DNA of 64,000 nucleotides, taken from assembly GCF_965638725.1 (NCBI RefSeq), contig NC_134951.1, positions 78,433,068 through 78,497,067 of the forward strand. The letters run 5' to 3'. How positions within the stretch are numbered: the stretch's first letter is position 1; each line of letters starts with the position of its first letter. This stretch comes from Aptenodytes patagonicus (lineage: Eukaryota > Chordata > Aves > Sphenisciformes > Spheniscidae). A program made the position numbers and the translations under genes. Positions 16,152 to 29,200 of the stretch are shown in pieces. The notes beneath the pieces are model-generated. The model was not told the DNA's origin. It saw nothing but the letters and a program-made list of their open reading frames with translations, and did not search any database.

Positions 16152-19014
16152 ATGGCGCTGAGCAGCCGCAGCTGCCTGCTGCTGGCGGCCGGTAGGCTCC
16201 AGGCACGTGGAGCGGGTAAGCTCAGCCCCTCTGTGGCTCGCCGGGCCGGCCTTTCCCGGCAGGGGGGCTCCGCGTCCCCCGTGCGGCCGGCGGAGGGCCG
16301 GTCCCAGGGTGATCCGGCGGCCGGGTGTCTTGGTGGGGCTGCTCCGCCGTGCGCAGGCCCCGGCCTGTGCCGGGCTCCTGCTTGTAACGGCCGTTCGGGC
16401 TGCTGAGGGACGGGGGCGCTGTTGGTGCGTGTGCGGCAGGGGCGGGCGGTCTGACAAAGAGAGACCCTGCCCGTCACTCTGGTGAGAGGTTCTCGCTGCC
16501 TCTGGACCAAAAATTGTAGCAGAGTGAGTTTACGAGCCTAATTCCAAATTCGCGTTTGTTAGCTTAATTAGTGATGATTAGCCTGACAGGACTGAGGATT
16601 TTTACCTTGTCATTTGGTAGCGCTGTTATCGGTTCTTTGTGTCCTTGACTTTCAGTATTTTGTAAAGCCTTAATCCTAGGGATCTTCTAGTCATGCATGA
16701 ATTTATATTTTATGCACGGGTTTTGAACCACTATTAAAAACTTAATATACTTTTCATTTTTAGCATACAGTTCACCTCATAAATTGGAGAAACAGGTTGA
16801 GCTCTGGTAATCCATCTATTTAGTGTTTAAAAAAAAAAAAAAGCTGATTTTGCCCTGCTAACTTTTACAAGCTGCATCATTCTGTGTTGTATTTGTTCTA
16901 CTGTCTGCACTATATCTTTTTTTTTTAAGTCTGTGGGGTTTTATTTCCTGCTTTCCCTCAAGGTCTTTGTTTTGCATCAACTACAGCCAGTCTCAGAACT
17001 GAGACAGAAGTGGACACAAGCGAAAATGAGATTGTTGCCTCAGACTTCACTAACAGGAATCCTCGGAACTTGGAGCAGTTGGCACTGGCTAGGAAGGAGC
17101 GTGGCTGGAAGACAACGTGGCCAAAGCGTGAATTCTGGCATAGGTGAGTCAGAAAGTCACCAGCAGAAATGAAGACTCTAAAATAAATAAATAAATAAAT
17201 AAACAGGTGGAATTTCTCCAAATTTGCTTTTTGGGTTGTTGACTCAGTCACCCCCCCCTTAGTTGTTCTTAATTAACAGGTATCTTCTGTGTTCAGAGAA
17301 CAGTAGGCTATCATCACCTGAAAGTTAGCGTATGCGTTGAAGACCTTTCCATCTATTGTTAAGGTAGCAGTAAGATTGCTTAAGCAGCATTTTTTTATAT
17401 ATATATATAAAAAAGGCATGTATTAAAAAAAAACCCATTTGTGTTATATATATATATATGTAAAAAAAGCAAACTCTTTACCAATACTTCTCAAAAAGTG
17501 GTACAAGAATACAGTATAAAAACACAGCCTCCAGTATAAGACTCGCAGTTACAGCAGCAGTTTCTAGAACATAAAATCCAGGATAAGCTACTGCGTGAAG
17601 TGGTAAGAAAGAGAGGTATGGTCCAGCCAAGCAAGGGGATCGCCCACAGGGTGCTGTTAGTCTTGGTGAGAGAGACATCATGCCATCACCATCTCCATAG
17701 GGATCCATCCAGAGATGAGCCCCGTGCTGGGAACTTAGGATCTCCTAGACCTGTGCTGACCATGCATCGTTGTTTTATTTGAGGCACTGTAATAGTCTGG
17801 GTGGGTTTTTTTTTTAGAAAATGCTGATTGCTTGTCCTCTGGAAAATAAGTTCATTTTAAGCTGGGGATTCAAAATCATGATTTTGTTCTTGAGGGGAGA
17901 ACCACGCCTGGTTTGTTCATACCTGGAAATCCGACATTGTCTCAGTGCAACAGAAAATAGTTGCTGCTAATACTCTGTGGTTGTGTTACGGCTTATGAAG
18001 TACTGCTTGACCGCCTGCTGATCCTGACAAGTGGTTACCTGCTGTGTAAGCAGAAGCCTTTACGAGACTGCATAGCAAACCTAAGGTTACATTTCTGCTG
18101 GAGCAGTTCCCCTGATCTAGTTCCTAAGCACCCCTACCAGACTGTGCAGGTATACAGTGCTTGGTTTGGAGTGAGCGCTGGCGTGAGGCAGCATAGGGCT
18201 GTCACCCGCGTAACTGGTGAAAAGTCGCTCTGTGAATTTCACTCTGTTGAACTGGTAAAATGAGTCCTATTTTATGTTCTAATAAAGTAAGCAAAAACCT
18301 AGATAAGATAATAAAAGCAATATTAAGAAATCATTATTGTATTAATAGCTCCAGTACATTGTTTTATTTAAAGTGAGTCAGATGCATTTAAGCATTCGAA
18401 TGTGTTCTCTCTTCAGATCTGGAAAAGACATCATAAATCTGTGTTATTCCTTTCTGCCACTCAGATTACGGCTTGAGCGGACACAGCATTATGTGGAAGC
18501 CTTCGTTGAGCGCTGTAATGGGGATGTTGTGGTATCTGCCTCTACCCGAGAGTGGGCCATAAAGAGACACCTTTACAGTCCCAAGGGAGTAACAGCATGC
18601 AAAAACCTTGGCCGCGTAATGGCACAGCGCTGTTTGGAAGCAGGAATCAACTTTGTGAACTTTAAAGCTGTTATCCCCTGGGAACATCGCTGTGACTCGG
18701 CAAGTACCCATCTTTTCCTTTTTAAGCATTAATTCTACTCCTCTTCACCGTTAGTTTTCTTATGTGGCTTGGCAGTCCCTTCTTGCAACACTCAAAAGGG
18801 TAGCTTTGGCAGGCTGCGATTCCTGGCATTATGCATCAGTGAGGCTGTTAACCTCTGCCCCTCCATGTAACCTGTCCCCACTGATATGTTGGTGCTGATG
18901 GCTTTTCTTTGTACTTATTCGTGTCTCTATCTTTTTAACAAGATTCAGGAATTCGAAAAAGCTGTGGAGGAGGGTGGTGTCGTTCTGCGTGAGCCACGAA
19001 GAATCTATCGGTAA
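16152..19014 (+). CDS. MRPL18: MRPL18, mitochondrial large-subunit ribosomal protein uL18m, complete
   Basis: This is a component of the 39S mitoribosomal subunit. Coding exons 16152-16215, 16963-17143, 18465-18699 and 18943-19014 total 552 bases, 183 residues plus stop (human 180). The N-terminus [20 protein letters not shown] lacks acidic residues and is rich in Arg/Leu, as expected for a mitochondrial presequence. The conserved body includes [51 protein letters not shown] and [11 protein letters not shown], ending [14 protein letters not shown]. The start codon has a good context (ccccATGG) and matches the human start. Intron 3 has a GC donor (tcg|GCAAGT, 18700-18705); only this splice keeps the frame into [12 protein letters not shown]. 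In mammals a stress-induced cytosolic form from a downstream CUG has been described; CTG codons occur at residues 3 and 9-11, but I cannot say any is used. Confidence 0.95.
17180..17204. repeat. (AAAT)n microsatellite in MRPL18 intron 2
   Basis: About six AAAT units lie roughly 35 bases after the MRPL18 exon 2 donor. Confidence 0.8.
17391..17460. repeat. Two AT-repeat tracts, one a perfect palindrome, in MRPL18 intron 2
   Basis: A run of six T, then (AT)n, then six A (about 17391-17414) is self-complementary and could extrude as a cruciform. A second (TA)n tract follows at 17444-17460. This is a simple repeat with no sign of function. Confidence 0.75.
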
Positions 19015-19124
19015 AATGGAGACCATTGGGAAAACTTTCCAAGGAACAACAATCACTTCTTTAGGCGTGTGTACCGGCACAGTGAAGGTCCAGAGCTGGA
19101 AAGAGTTGGAACGTGGCATCTTAC

Positions 19125-19130
19125 AATAAA
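19125..19130 (+). terminator. MRPL18: MRPL18 polyadenylation signal AATAAA
   Basis: AATAAA lies 110 bases after the stop codon, giving a short 3' UTR. Confidence 0.75.
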
Positions 19131-20297
19131 ATATTTTTAAACGCATGCAAGTATGTCACTTTCTTGACATTCTAAGATTCTAAATTATCAACATTTAGAT
19201 AATTTAGATTCTAAAATCATCAACACCTTTCTTTTAAGGCTTGAATAAGCTGTTACAGTTCAGCCTGACAGACAAACAATTTATTTCAGAGTTCAATAAT
19301 TTTAAAGTATATTTTATTTTTTATATTTGATTTTGTGTTTGTTCTAGGCTGAACTCTTTGAAATGCTTCATCCATGTACGCGGCCAGTCCAATTTAGCAA
19401 AATGCAGTCATGATGTGAATGTTTAGAACTATAATAGTTCATGTGCTGAACTTGGTAAAAAGATTAAATTCCCCTAACTCACCTTCACAGCTCTCTTGCA
19501 ACCCTTAGATTCTAACTACTTCAGCCTCGCAGGTCTAGGAGGGAAGCTGCACAAATGCCAGCTGTAGGGAGTAAGGAGCCTGTTGCCCTCTTTCTGTGCC
19601 TGTCTGCTGCTTGGCCACGGAGCAACGCTGCCGCCTTGTCTGCCCCACGGATCGGCAGAGCTCCTGCTTACGTCCAGGCTCTGTAATCCTGCAGCGTGAC
19701 CCCGCGGTGACAAGAAGCACACTGTGGCTGCACCCTGGGCTCAGAGAGGCCAGCCTGGTCAGCGTGGCCCCGCACCTGTAACCTGGTGGTGTACCTGCTG
19801 CCAGGCGTTTGCAAACTTTGGGAGATGTGAAATGAACGCCAGGGTTGCGCCCCAGGGTACTGCCATGTGAGACTGGCCCGGTTCTGGAGTATGTACTAAA
19901 TCCTTAGCGTTCAACTGACATCATTCTTAAAAAAAAATCCCGGCATTTTACTGGATTTTTACCTAGTAGTTGGTGCTGTTTCACAATATTTAATAACTTG
20001 TAGATCGTGATAGCCTTTGTGTGATCTTCATCTCCAGAAGATAAAGATGCTTAACAGCAGCTCTCTCTGCTTTCCCTGTGAGCGAAGGCTCTGCGTAGCG
20101 GCTTCTCAGCCTTTTACGTTTCGAGTCTAAACCTCCCCGCCTTTTATTTCCGCGTCCCTGCGCGCCGCCCGCCCCCCTTACCGCCACTCTCGGGCCAACC
20201 CCGGGTTCCGACTTTTTTATTTTTTTAAAGCCGGGTAAGAGCCGCCCCCGCCGGAGCAGCGCGGGGCGCGCCGGGCACGCAGGCGCGGAGGCCCGCG
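19131..20297. other. MRPL18-PNLDC1 intergenic region with the PNLDC1 CpG-island promoter
   Basis: The first 900 bases hold no recognisable gene. From about 20140 the sequence becomes CpG-rich and continues through PNLDC1 exon 1 to about 20540. A GC box (GCCGCCCCCGCC, 20241-20252) sits about 50 bases upstream of the start codon, preceded by an A/T-rich stretch (20211-20230). No TATA box in a convincing position. Confidence 0.55.
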
Positions 20298-23200
20298 ATG
20301 GAGGTGGGGGCGGCGGGCTTCGAGCGGCGTCTGCCGCGCCTGCGGGGCCGCGTCCGCCGCGCCGCCTTCCTGGGTGAGCCGCGAGGGGGGGCCGCCTGTC
20401 GGCCGTGAGCGGCGCCCTCGGCCCCTGCGGCCCGCCCGGCCGCCGCCCTCCGCCGCCCGCTGAGGGGGTGCGGTGGGCCCTTGCCTGGCGAGGGGCGAGG
20501 CCGTAGCGACGCGGCCGTTGGGGTGTGTTTTAACAGATAATGGCGCTGGTGTGTACGAGAACAGCGAACGCTGAGACAGTGGGTTTTAAAACAGGCAGCA
20601 GAGGTTGGAAAGTGAGCCCTCTCTGCGGTGCTGGCCTCGGCTCGGTGGGTTGGGGGCTCAGGACGTTAGTTACGGGGCGGGGGACAGACATACTCCGAAG
20701 AGTGAGGCAGGCCCCTCCCGGGGTGTGTGTTTCCGTTCCTCATCCTGCCGCAGGGATGAGGGAGCAGGAGGCTTCGCTCCCACAGCAGTCGGTTGCCTTT
20801 TCGGTTGCGGGTTTGACACAGAGGTTATGGTGAAGAGAGGTGTTTCAGAGATCCCTGTCCTGATGGTGGTGAAATGCATGCTTCATATTTCAGATTTTTT
20901 TGTGTTCTTTCCACCTCAACAGCCCTTGATACGGAGTTTACTGGCTTACATTCAACTTTCCCACAAAATAATGAACCCAGGTAAAGCTGTTGGACTTGAA
21001 ATGTGAGGGAGACTTGCTGCTCTAGCTCTGTGAGAATAACCTGTGCGCTGCCAACCTTCCTGTTTCCACTCCCCTTTCCCCAATTCTGATTTTGTTCATA
21101 GCCTGTTTGATTCCCCTGAGGAGCGGTACCTGAAGGCCAGGCAGAGTGTTCAGCGCTTCACTGTTACTCAGCTTGGTAAGTGCTGTTCTGACACACAAGA
21201 TAATCTCCCGAGGCCTTGGTGGTAATTAGCCTTTTGCCAGCTGGCAGGCCCTGCGGGTAGCTCTGGTCTTAATTCACTCGTAACAGAGCCATTTGTTTGC
21301 TGTGGTAGGTTCCCCCCCGATGTTTAATACTATCAACTTTTTAATATTTTAAATAATATAAAGTCAGGTGGGCTGTATACTTTCTACTGGTCTAAAGTTG
21401 TTCGTAGCTAAAGATTGCACATACAAATATAGGGCTTTTAAAACAGAGGATGCAAGCAAGAAGTAGGTGACAGCAGCTGCTATTCAACGCTGTGTCATTT
21501 GATATAGTGCACGAGTGAGGGGACTATCAGAGGAAAATGAAGGCTAGTATTCCTGATATTCCTAAAATAATAAAAAAAATCAACACAAGAAAGGGCCTGT
21601 GGTGGTAGAGGGCTATTGACAGTTAAGGACCAGTTAGAGGTCAAGAAACCAGTTCCCAAACTTTAAAATATTGTTCAAAGCCTTATGTATGAGGCTATGT
21701 AAGATCTTACATGCTTTTTAGGGGTTAATAGAAAAAAAAAAGAACCTAAGTAGCAAAAAACATGTTTCAGTCCTCTGTGGTGCCTAGCTCTTTCCAAATA
21801 CTTTTGTAGTGTAGTTGGACCCACAGACCCTTGTATGCATAGTTGGAGATTTTTGTCACCAACTCACCTCTTCTCACCCATTGCTCAATCTGTTTGCTGT
21901 TTAACCAGACTTGACTGCTTTTCCCACTTAGTACTAAAAGCTTCTCCCTGTTCAGCTCTCAGGGAGCTGGGGCGTGGCCTGGCAGTTGCTGTTAAGATTT
22001 GCACTGTGGCATTGGTGAATGGAAAACATGCACTCCATCAGGGGATCCCCACATCCCTTATCTAATTTTAACAGCGTCTGTAGAAATCCAACTAAACATT
22101 GCCATTTCAGTGCAGGTTTCTCTCTCTTGCAGGGCTGGCAATATTCTCAAATGAAAATTCAAACAAGTAAGTAAAAAGCAGTTTGCTGTTATAATGAAGA
22201 CAGCGCAGCTGAGATTTTATGCAGAATTCTCTTGGGAGGAGTTAGGTCATTTATTGTAACTATCTTCTAGAGAGATTTTTCTTTCCATTGTAGGTATGTG
22301 GTGCATTCATACAACTTTTTTCTCTTTCCCTCAACATTGGGGGTTACGGATGTCGAATTCACCCTCTCTGCATCTAGCATTCAGTTCCTGTCTCATTATG
22401 GCTTTGACTATAATAAGGTATGTAATCTCTCTGCCAGAAATCTAGAACAGAGGAATTCTGTGCAATTACAGGATAAATTAGGATTAATATCCCTAAATGC
22501 TACATTTCTGGGGTAAATAGCATCTTGCTAAAGTATGAATGCCTCGTGATTCATTATCAACAGGGAGAGTGAGTGCTGGTTTTTCTCAACTGCCATAGAG
22601 GCAATAACTGCATCTTTGTCAGCCTAAGACCGATTTCCCCACCTCAAAAAAAGAAAACCTATCTCTGGTGAGCTGAGGAGTTACTAAACAGACCCCAGTG
22701 GGAGTCTTTACTAGCCATGAAGGTGGGGAAGTCTCAGTTTACCTGCGTGTTGCGTATTGCCACATTTCCTATGAAATTCAGACTATGTCATCACATAAGG
22801 GCACTTTTTTGCAGTTTTGGACAGGAAGCATCATGATATCTTGATACTGGAAGTGTCTCATTAAAGAAAAGGTAAAAGCAGAGCAAAAGGAATTGATTAC
22901 AGTTGACAGAAATCCTTGTCTTTCCTCCATACACGAATACGTCTTCCTTTATGTAAGAATGCATCTTGGATTACCTACAGTTTGTGTTTGAAGAGGATAT
23001 TCTGAGAATGAGGAACACTAGCATCTTCCAAGTATATGCCGGTTTTGGACCTGGCTAACCTGCTACTCTCTAATTTGCTGCAAGAAAGTCCAGGGGAGAG
23101 TAACCAACCTGGCATTTTTTTTTCTCCCTCAGTTCCTCAAAGATGGAATCCCGTACATGAATGAGGCACAGGAGAAGATCCTTAGCCAGCAACTCTTGGG

Positions 23201-26200
23201 GGGTAGCTGGAAAGTCAGCAGGTGAGCACTGTTCAGAGAGGTGGCTGCTCAGTACTAACTGTATTGACGGCTCACCTTCACTCAGGTCACATTTTGTAGA
23301 AATATTAAAGCCTATTGGTCTGAATGCCTTGCTGCCAGCTGTTCCAGCATGCTGTGGTCTGTCTGAAGGAAGACTGAGATCACAGGATACAATCTGGAGA
23401 GTGGGGTGAATGTTGGGAAGTGATGCTTTTGCATTCCCACAGCAAGGCACAAGGCTCCATCTGTAAAGAGCTTTTTCTCACACTCTGCCTCTTTGCCCCT
23501 GATCCCGCTTTAGTGCTCTGGACAGGGATGTGCTGAAGAAGGCTATTGATGAAGTGACCTGTTGGATAGCTGCAGCAGAGGAAGAGGAGACTATGATTCT
23601 GCAGGATCTGAGTGGTATGAAACAGAGTGCCTCCCTTAGGCACCTGTGGGCTCCAAGTGGCTTTATCACTTCTCCCGAACCTCTGGGGCTGCTATGGTCT
23701 TTTGCTGCCTGTTCTGTTAAACTGCTCTGTTGAGAGTGAAAGCATCTGTGCCCATCCTGCCTTTGCAATTCTTTGCCCCTGTCTGTGCCTCAGTTCCTGT
23801 CAGGCATTCACCTCTGGACTCTGCTTTTCTGCTCTGTTGGGGTGGTGGGTCTTTCTGTAGTGGAAGTGGATGTCTAGGTGCTTGGAGCATGCTTTGTGGT
23901 AACTGACTTCCGTTTTGTGCTTCTTCAGAGCAGCAACTGGAGAATTTGTAGTTGCTCTGAATCAGGACAACTTTTGGCATGTTTTAAATCCTGGGTGATC
24001 TGGTTTTTGTTTTCTTCCCCTTGGAGAAGGGAAAGGCGGGTCTCCTTTCAGAGTTTCTTCCCTCTCACGTGGAGCAACAAGGAGATCCATGGAGACACAT
24101 ATATATGCCATTGAGGATAAACAGGCCACTTACCACCTGCGTTAGCTTTTGGGAGCACTGTAGCAGAGCTGAGGAATTTCTGTGCTGTTTTGGAGGAGTT
24201 GAGGGACAGGGAATTGTAGCAGAGAATAGTTTGTAGGTTTGCTCACAGAAACCAAATCTTAATCCTCTAGGTCAGGGAATAAAATACTTTCTGTCCTTCA
24301 TAACCTTTTTTGTATTTAAGGCTTTGTCTGTGATGCTTTTTTGCAGAGTGTGAAATACAGGGGGTGGGGAGTGTGCTGTGTTTTGTATCTGCTACATCAG
24401 CTGTAGTAGATACTTTAATAGGGTCTGGCAACAGTGAGCACCTGTGACAAAACATTTAAGTAAGCAATAAGACTGATTAAGGTGTCTTTTTGCATGCTGT
24501 TCAGAAGAGGACTGGGTTAGTTCCTTATCAGCTGTGGGGGAAAATGTGTTGGTACCCCTTATCTGTGCTTGGCTTCTGGGTGTGTTGCTCTGAAACCTTC
24601 AAAACCACAGACAGTCTTTTTCAGAGTAGCCGCCTTCCTCCCTCTTCTTTTCAATTAGTCTTTTCCTTGCCTCTGTGTTGTCACAAAAGCTAATTTGTCT
24701 AAAATTCTCACTGTGACCTTTTTCTGTTTTGCCTTTTTTGTTGTTTTTTTTTTTTTCCCTGTCATGTGTATGGTGATGTACCAAGATCATACATTCAGGA
24801 GTATTTTCTGTACACTGGGGCAGAAACATCTGGTCAGTCCTTCTGTCTAGAAAAATGTGATTTCCTAAATATGCTTGTCTGCACCTCTGAAGTTTTTACT
24901 ACTACTTTTTTTTTGTTCTCAGGCTATCAGATGTTTGAAGTTCAGCTGGTTCTGAGACAGGCTCTCCAAAATGTTTGGACACAGCCTCTTGGAGACAAGA
25001 AGGTGAGATGGAAATGTGGACCTTTTGAAAAGAGGGTTTCTATCTAGACAGATAGGGCTGGCATTCTTGCAGGGACTCTGAAATGTTGCTTGTACTTTTA
25101 ATGATAGGGTCCAGGAGGAGCAGACAATGACAAAGGAATGTTCTGGGAAGTCTTGATTGTGGGATCCCAAGAAAAGGGATCCAGAAAACTGAGTAACTTT
25201 GGTTTCTGTTTGTCCTGTAGCCACAGAATACGTTGAGCTGGAAGTGCTTGTCCTTGGGGTACTTCTGGAGGGACCCTCTCTGTGTCTCCAGACTTTGTTA
25301 GATCTCTCCTTCAATACCTCCACAAGAATGTACAGTTTTTTAGCCTTTTTTTGTGGTTTTCCTTTGCTGATTTTTGCCATGTAGTTGCTTTGAAGACTTT
25401 TACTCTGTTATATGGCTTGCTGTTTTTGCTATTTGCTATTGCTATTTTACATTTGGTGCAATATTTTCTGAATTAAACCTATGGCTGTGGACTTCTCAAA
25501 ACGTGGTATGAGTATGATACCAATCAGTTGCTTAGAAGTAGGTTACAGAAGTTTTTTTGTTTTGTGTTTTTTTCTTTTTTTGCATTAGTACTATTTTGGT
25601 CTGATAATCAGTGTCAACAGAGTAACAGATTTACCCAGCCTTCTCACCTGAAGCATAGCCTCTGGGGACTCACTTTGTGTGATCGCTGTTTGTTTCTGGT
25701 TTTTGGTGCCATGAACGTACCATATTGGTGTGAAGTTAAATTGAATTATGTTCCTTTGTGCTTCAAAAAAACTGTGGTAGGAACCATCCTCTTAACAAGA
25801 GAAGTATTGATAAGACACCTTTAGAGCAGGTCTCTCTTAGTTGCTGGTGCACTGATCTCCATATGGAAGAGAAGTGAGACAGTCCTGAGGTCCCAGGGGA
25901 TGCACTGTTTCTCCATCCTTCATAGCCTAGAAGCTGAACTTGTCCTCAGCATTACTGAACCCCAGTAAGCAATGTACGTACAACTAGCATGGGAAGCTGA
26001 GGGACCCAATGACCGTTCTTTTCAGGTAATGGTGAAAAAAGTGAGTCCACAGCATCGTCAGCTTCTGGAGAACTCTCCTTATGACTGCTGCCAGAAGGAA
26101 CTCATTCTACTGTCTGCCCGGGGCTTCACCAATGTCTTCCAGACACTTGTTGAAGCCAAGAAGGTAAAATGCCTTATCTCCGCTCTCATTTTTCATCTCT

Positions 26201-29200
26201 CTCTCATTTGCTACACTGGATGTAGAGGGATGATAACAGATAAAGTAGTAATTTGTATTAAATTACTCAACTCATTCAGCGTGATCATCCTGTTTGGTTG
26301 TCAGTAACACTGAGATGAATTCTTAGATTGCAGTCATGGTTAGAAAAAAACAAGTGTTAAACATTATATCTTCTTACTGACCAGGTCCCACTCCCAAAGC
26401 ATGCTCAGAATTATGGATCCAAACACTAGACTTCCCTGTGTTGCTTTGCTATTGCTCCTGCAAACCAAGTGCAGCCAGGGGAGAGGGAGCCAGAACCCAT
26501 TCTGAAATGTGTTTCTTATGTCACTTGAGAAAATGCAGGAGTCAACAATGTTGAAAATCCGTGTGTTGCACATCATGAGTAACATCACACCATCTAAGGA
26601 GCTGAGCAGAATCTTGCCTTTTGGGCAAGTTACGCTTTTCAGCATGTGACAGACCAGTTTATTGGACCATGTGGACCATTGGTCTGATTATGTATGGAAA
26701 TGCTTATGTTCTGTATGCAGATTATTAAATGAATTTCAGCTTCAGAAGACTTATGGGTGATGTGCAGGCAAAGGCTGTCCCTCCCCTTGTGAGTGAGCCT
26801 ATAAATCTGATCGCTGGAAGATTTTTACCAGTGTTCAGCTGAACTGGGAATCCACCTAGCTCCTTAGGTCCACTCAACCAGAATGCTGCTGAAAAAATAC
26901 CCTCCTCAGAGAGTCCACAAGTCTTGACTTCCTGAAAGCGATAGTCCTTCTGTGAACTCTGCAGCCTGAATGACTTTTGGGTGAGCACGTGTGGATGCTG
27001 TCCACCGGAGGAAAGGGTTACAGCCGTTGAGCATGCCTAAAATTGGTTATCTCTGAGCTCTCATCAAAAGTATGCTCCAATGGGCTGTTATGTTTATATT
27101 CTTCCCATAGCCCCTGGTGGGACACAACATGCTTATGGACCTTATGCATCTTCACGACAAGTTCTACAAGCCCCTTCCAGGTAATGCTGTACATAGCAGC
27201 TGTTCCCAGGCTGCTGGCTTTGCAATGGGGATGGGACAATAAGCACAGTGGTCATTTGCCACCCCAGCCACCCACAGTGCCTAGCAAGCGGCAGTGCTAG
27301 TTGCCTCTTCTGAGCTCTAACTGCTGGAGCAGTGCATCGTTCCTCTGACTTCACCTCTCTTTCTTACTCATTTGAAATACCATTGGCTTTTCCTCAGTTT
27401 TATGATGTCTTTCTCCACATGTGTTTTGCTTTCAGAAAGCTATGAGGAGTTTAAAAGGAACATTCACAACCTGTTTCCTGTCCTCATAGACACCAAGACT
27501 GTAACGAAATCCATCTGGAAGGTGAGATGCAAAGGTCTTTTTGTTTGGAGTTAAAGCTTGTCTTTTACCCAAAAGAGAGGGTATCTTTCCTTAGTGCCCT
27601 GTGGTTACAGAACTGTGACCAGTTCTCAGTGTTGCCCTGAGACGTTCTGATTTTAGATCTCATTTAATGAATCAGCAGTACCAGTAAATGAGCTCACTTA
27701 CCACGAGGTCTGTCTCGGTTGGTTTTCTAACATGTTCTTCTTTTATAGAAATGTCCGTTTCCTCGAGTATCTAATCTTTTGGAGGTGTATGCGGTTTTGT
27801 GCAGGTAAGTGGTGGGCCATAAAGCCTTCAGCAATCCCTTTGTTTTCTTGGGAAAGATATTTCGAAGTCAGCCATTTCATATATTCATACTTTTGCTCCT
27901 CCCAAATGTTTTTCAGCTGGTTTCTTGTCTTTCTAAATTTAAGAGCAAAAGATTTGCTCATCTTTCTTATAAAGTAATTGTGCAATAAATTATTTGTTCT
28001 AAGTCACTTCTCATATTGTACCACCATTACTTCATTGGTGACAAGTTTGGCTTGCAGACAGCCTTACGTATAACTTTAGAGTTGTATGTTGCTTATGTCG
28101 TGTTACGAAATGAGTGAGTTTCAGTTCTCAGTGAAAATACACCCTAATTTCGAATGCCAGCACCCAAGAAAGAGCTGCACTGAGCCCAAAGCAGTACCTA
28201 AATACAATGTTCAAATGGAGCACATGAGTAGATATCATTATCTCATGAGCTTAGCCATGATGTGGTAGAAGAGTACTCTTTTTTACAATTATTTTGTGGA
28301 TAAATTGTTTTCATGTCAATTTTGCTAAGAAAAGGAAAATTTTGCCTCTTCCCCTCACCCCCTACTCCTAAGAAGGAGATGCAAAATTAGTGCTTATAAA
28401 AATAGTACTGGGATTCTGGGGTTTTTTGTTTGTTTTAGCAATTTCAGAGTGCAGATTCTCATGAGTTTTTTGTGCTGCTTTGTTCTTTCTTTTATTTTAG
28501 TTATTCCATGGGTATCTGTTTATTAATCTGTCCTCCAGAGTTCCCCATTCAAATAGAACCATCTAGTCAACCCCTTTCCTTAGAGTTTTCCATTGATTTT
28601 TAGTTCTGTTCACATTTTTTGTACGTAATTAGAGCAGACTTGCTGCTTAGAAGGTTTGACTCGGGGAAGAGACTGAGGAAGTATTTAGGAGTTAGCTTTC
28701 AGGAAGAAAACTGGTAGCTATTTTTCAGCTAAGTATCTTAGCTTTTTCACAGAATACTACCAAAGTTCCTTTTAAAGTCTTCAGTAGCTTTTCCTGAAAT
28801 GAAGCCACAGGTCACTAGAGAACAGTAACTTGTCTCTAACGTAATGAGGAAAGACAAAAATCTTACACATCCACTTGTCTTCAGCAGCAACCTAAATCCC
28901 AAAGATCCAACGTGCCCAGTGATAGCTCTTGCAAGTGACTGCTCAAGATATGGTATGTTCTTAAGCAAATCTTCAACGTCGGGTAGCTAAAAGCGTTTTG
29001 TTTTACTCTGGATGTCCACATGCAAAGCATGAGTGAGTGCCAGTGGGTCTGCTGAATTTGCACAGAGCTACCAATACACGTTTTTGTCCAGACCCAAAGC
29101 CTGGCTCCCAGAACGTCATGTGTTCAGCACATCCCTGGTAGCTGCTGAGGGTAATGCAGGGCAGGTTTGCATCATGCTGCTAGCACAAATGGCATTTACA

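Larger units (their letters stand above)
14450..16480. promoter_or_regulatory. CpG island and bidirectional promoter of TCP1 and MRPL18
   Basis: This is a G+C- and CpG-rich block of about 2 kb spanning the first exons of TCP1 (-) and MRPL18 (+), whose start codons are 1,147 bases apart. It has no TATA box. It holds CCAAT boxes on both strands (15181-15185 +, 15220-15224 -), a heat-shock element, an NRF1 palindrome, ETS cores and two YY1-type elements. The many long open frames read here on both strands come from the base composition and are not genes. Confidence 0.85.

Noticed and set aside
14413-16510. Many overlapping long open frames on both strands (up to 250 codons)
   Set aside because: They lie in the CpG island, are Arg/Ala/Pro/Gly-rich, overlap each other in all frames and match no known protein. 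The only real coding parts are TCP1 exon 1 and MRPL18 exon 1.
18700-18711. GT donor at 18704 for MRPL18 intron 3
   Set aside because: Using it adds four or five bases and breaks the frame into the conserved last exon; the GC donor at 18700 keeps it.
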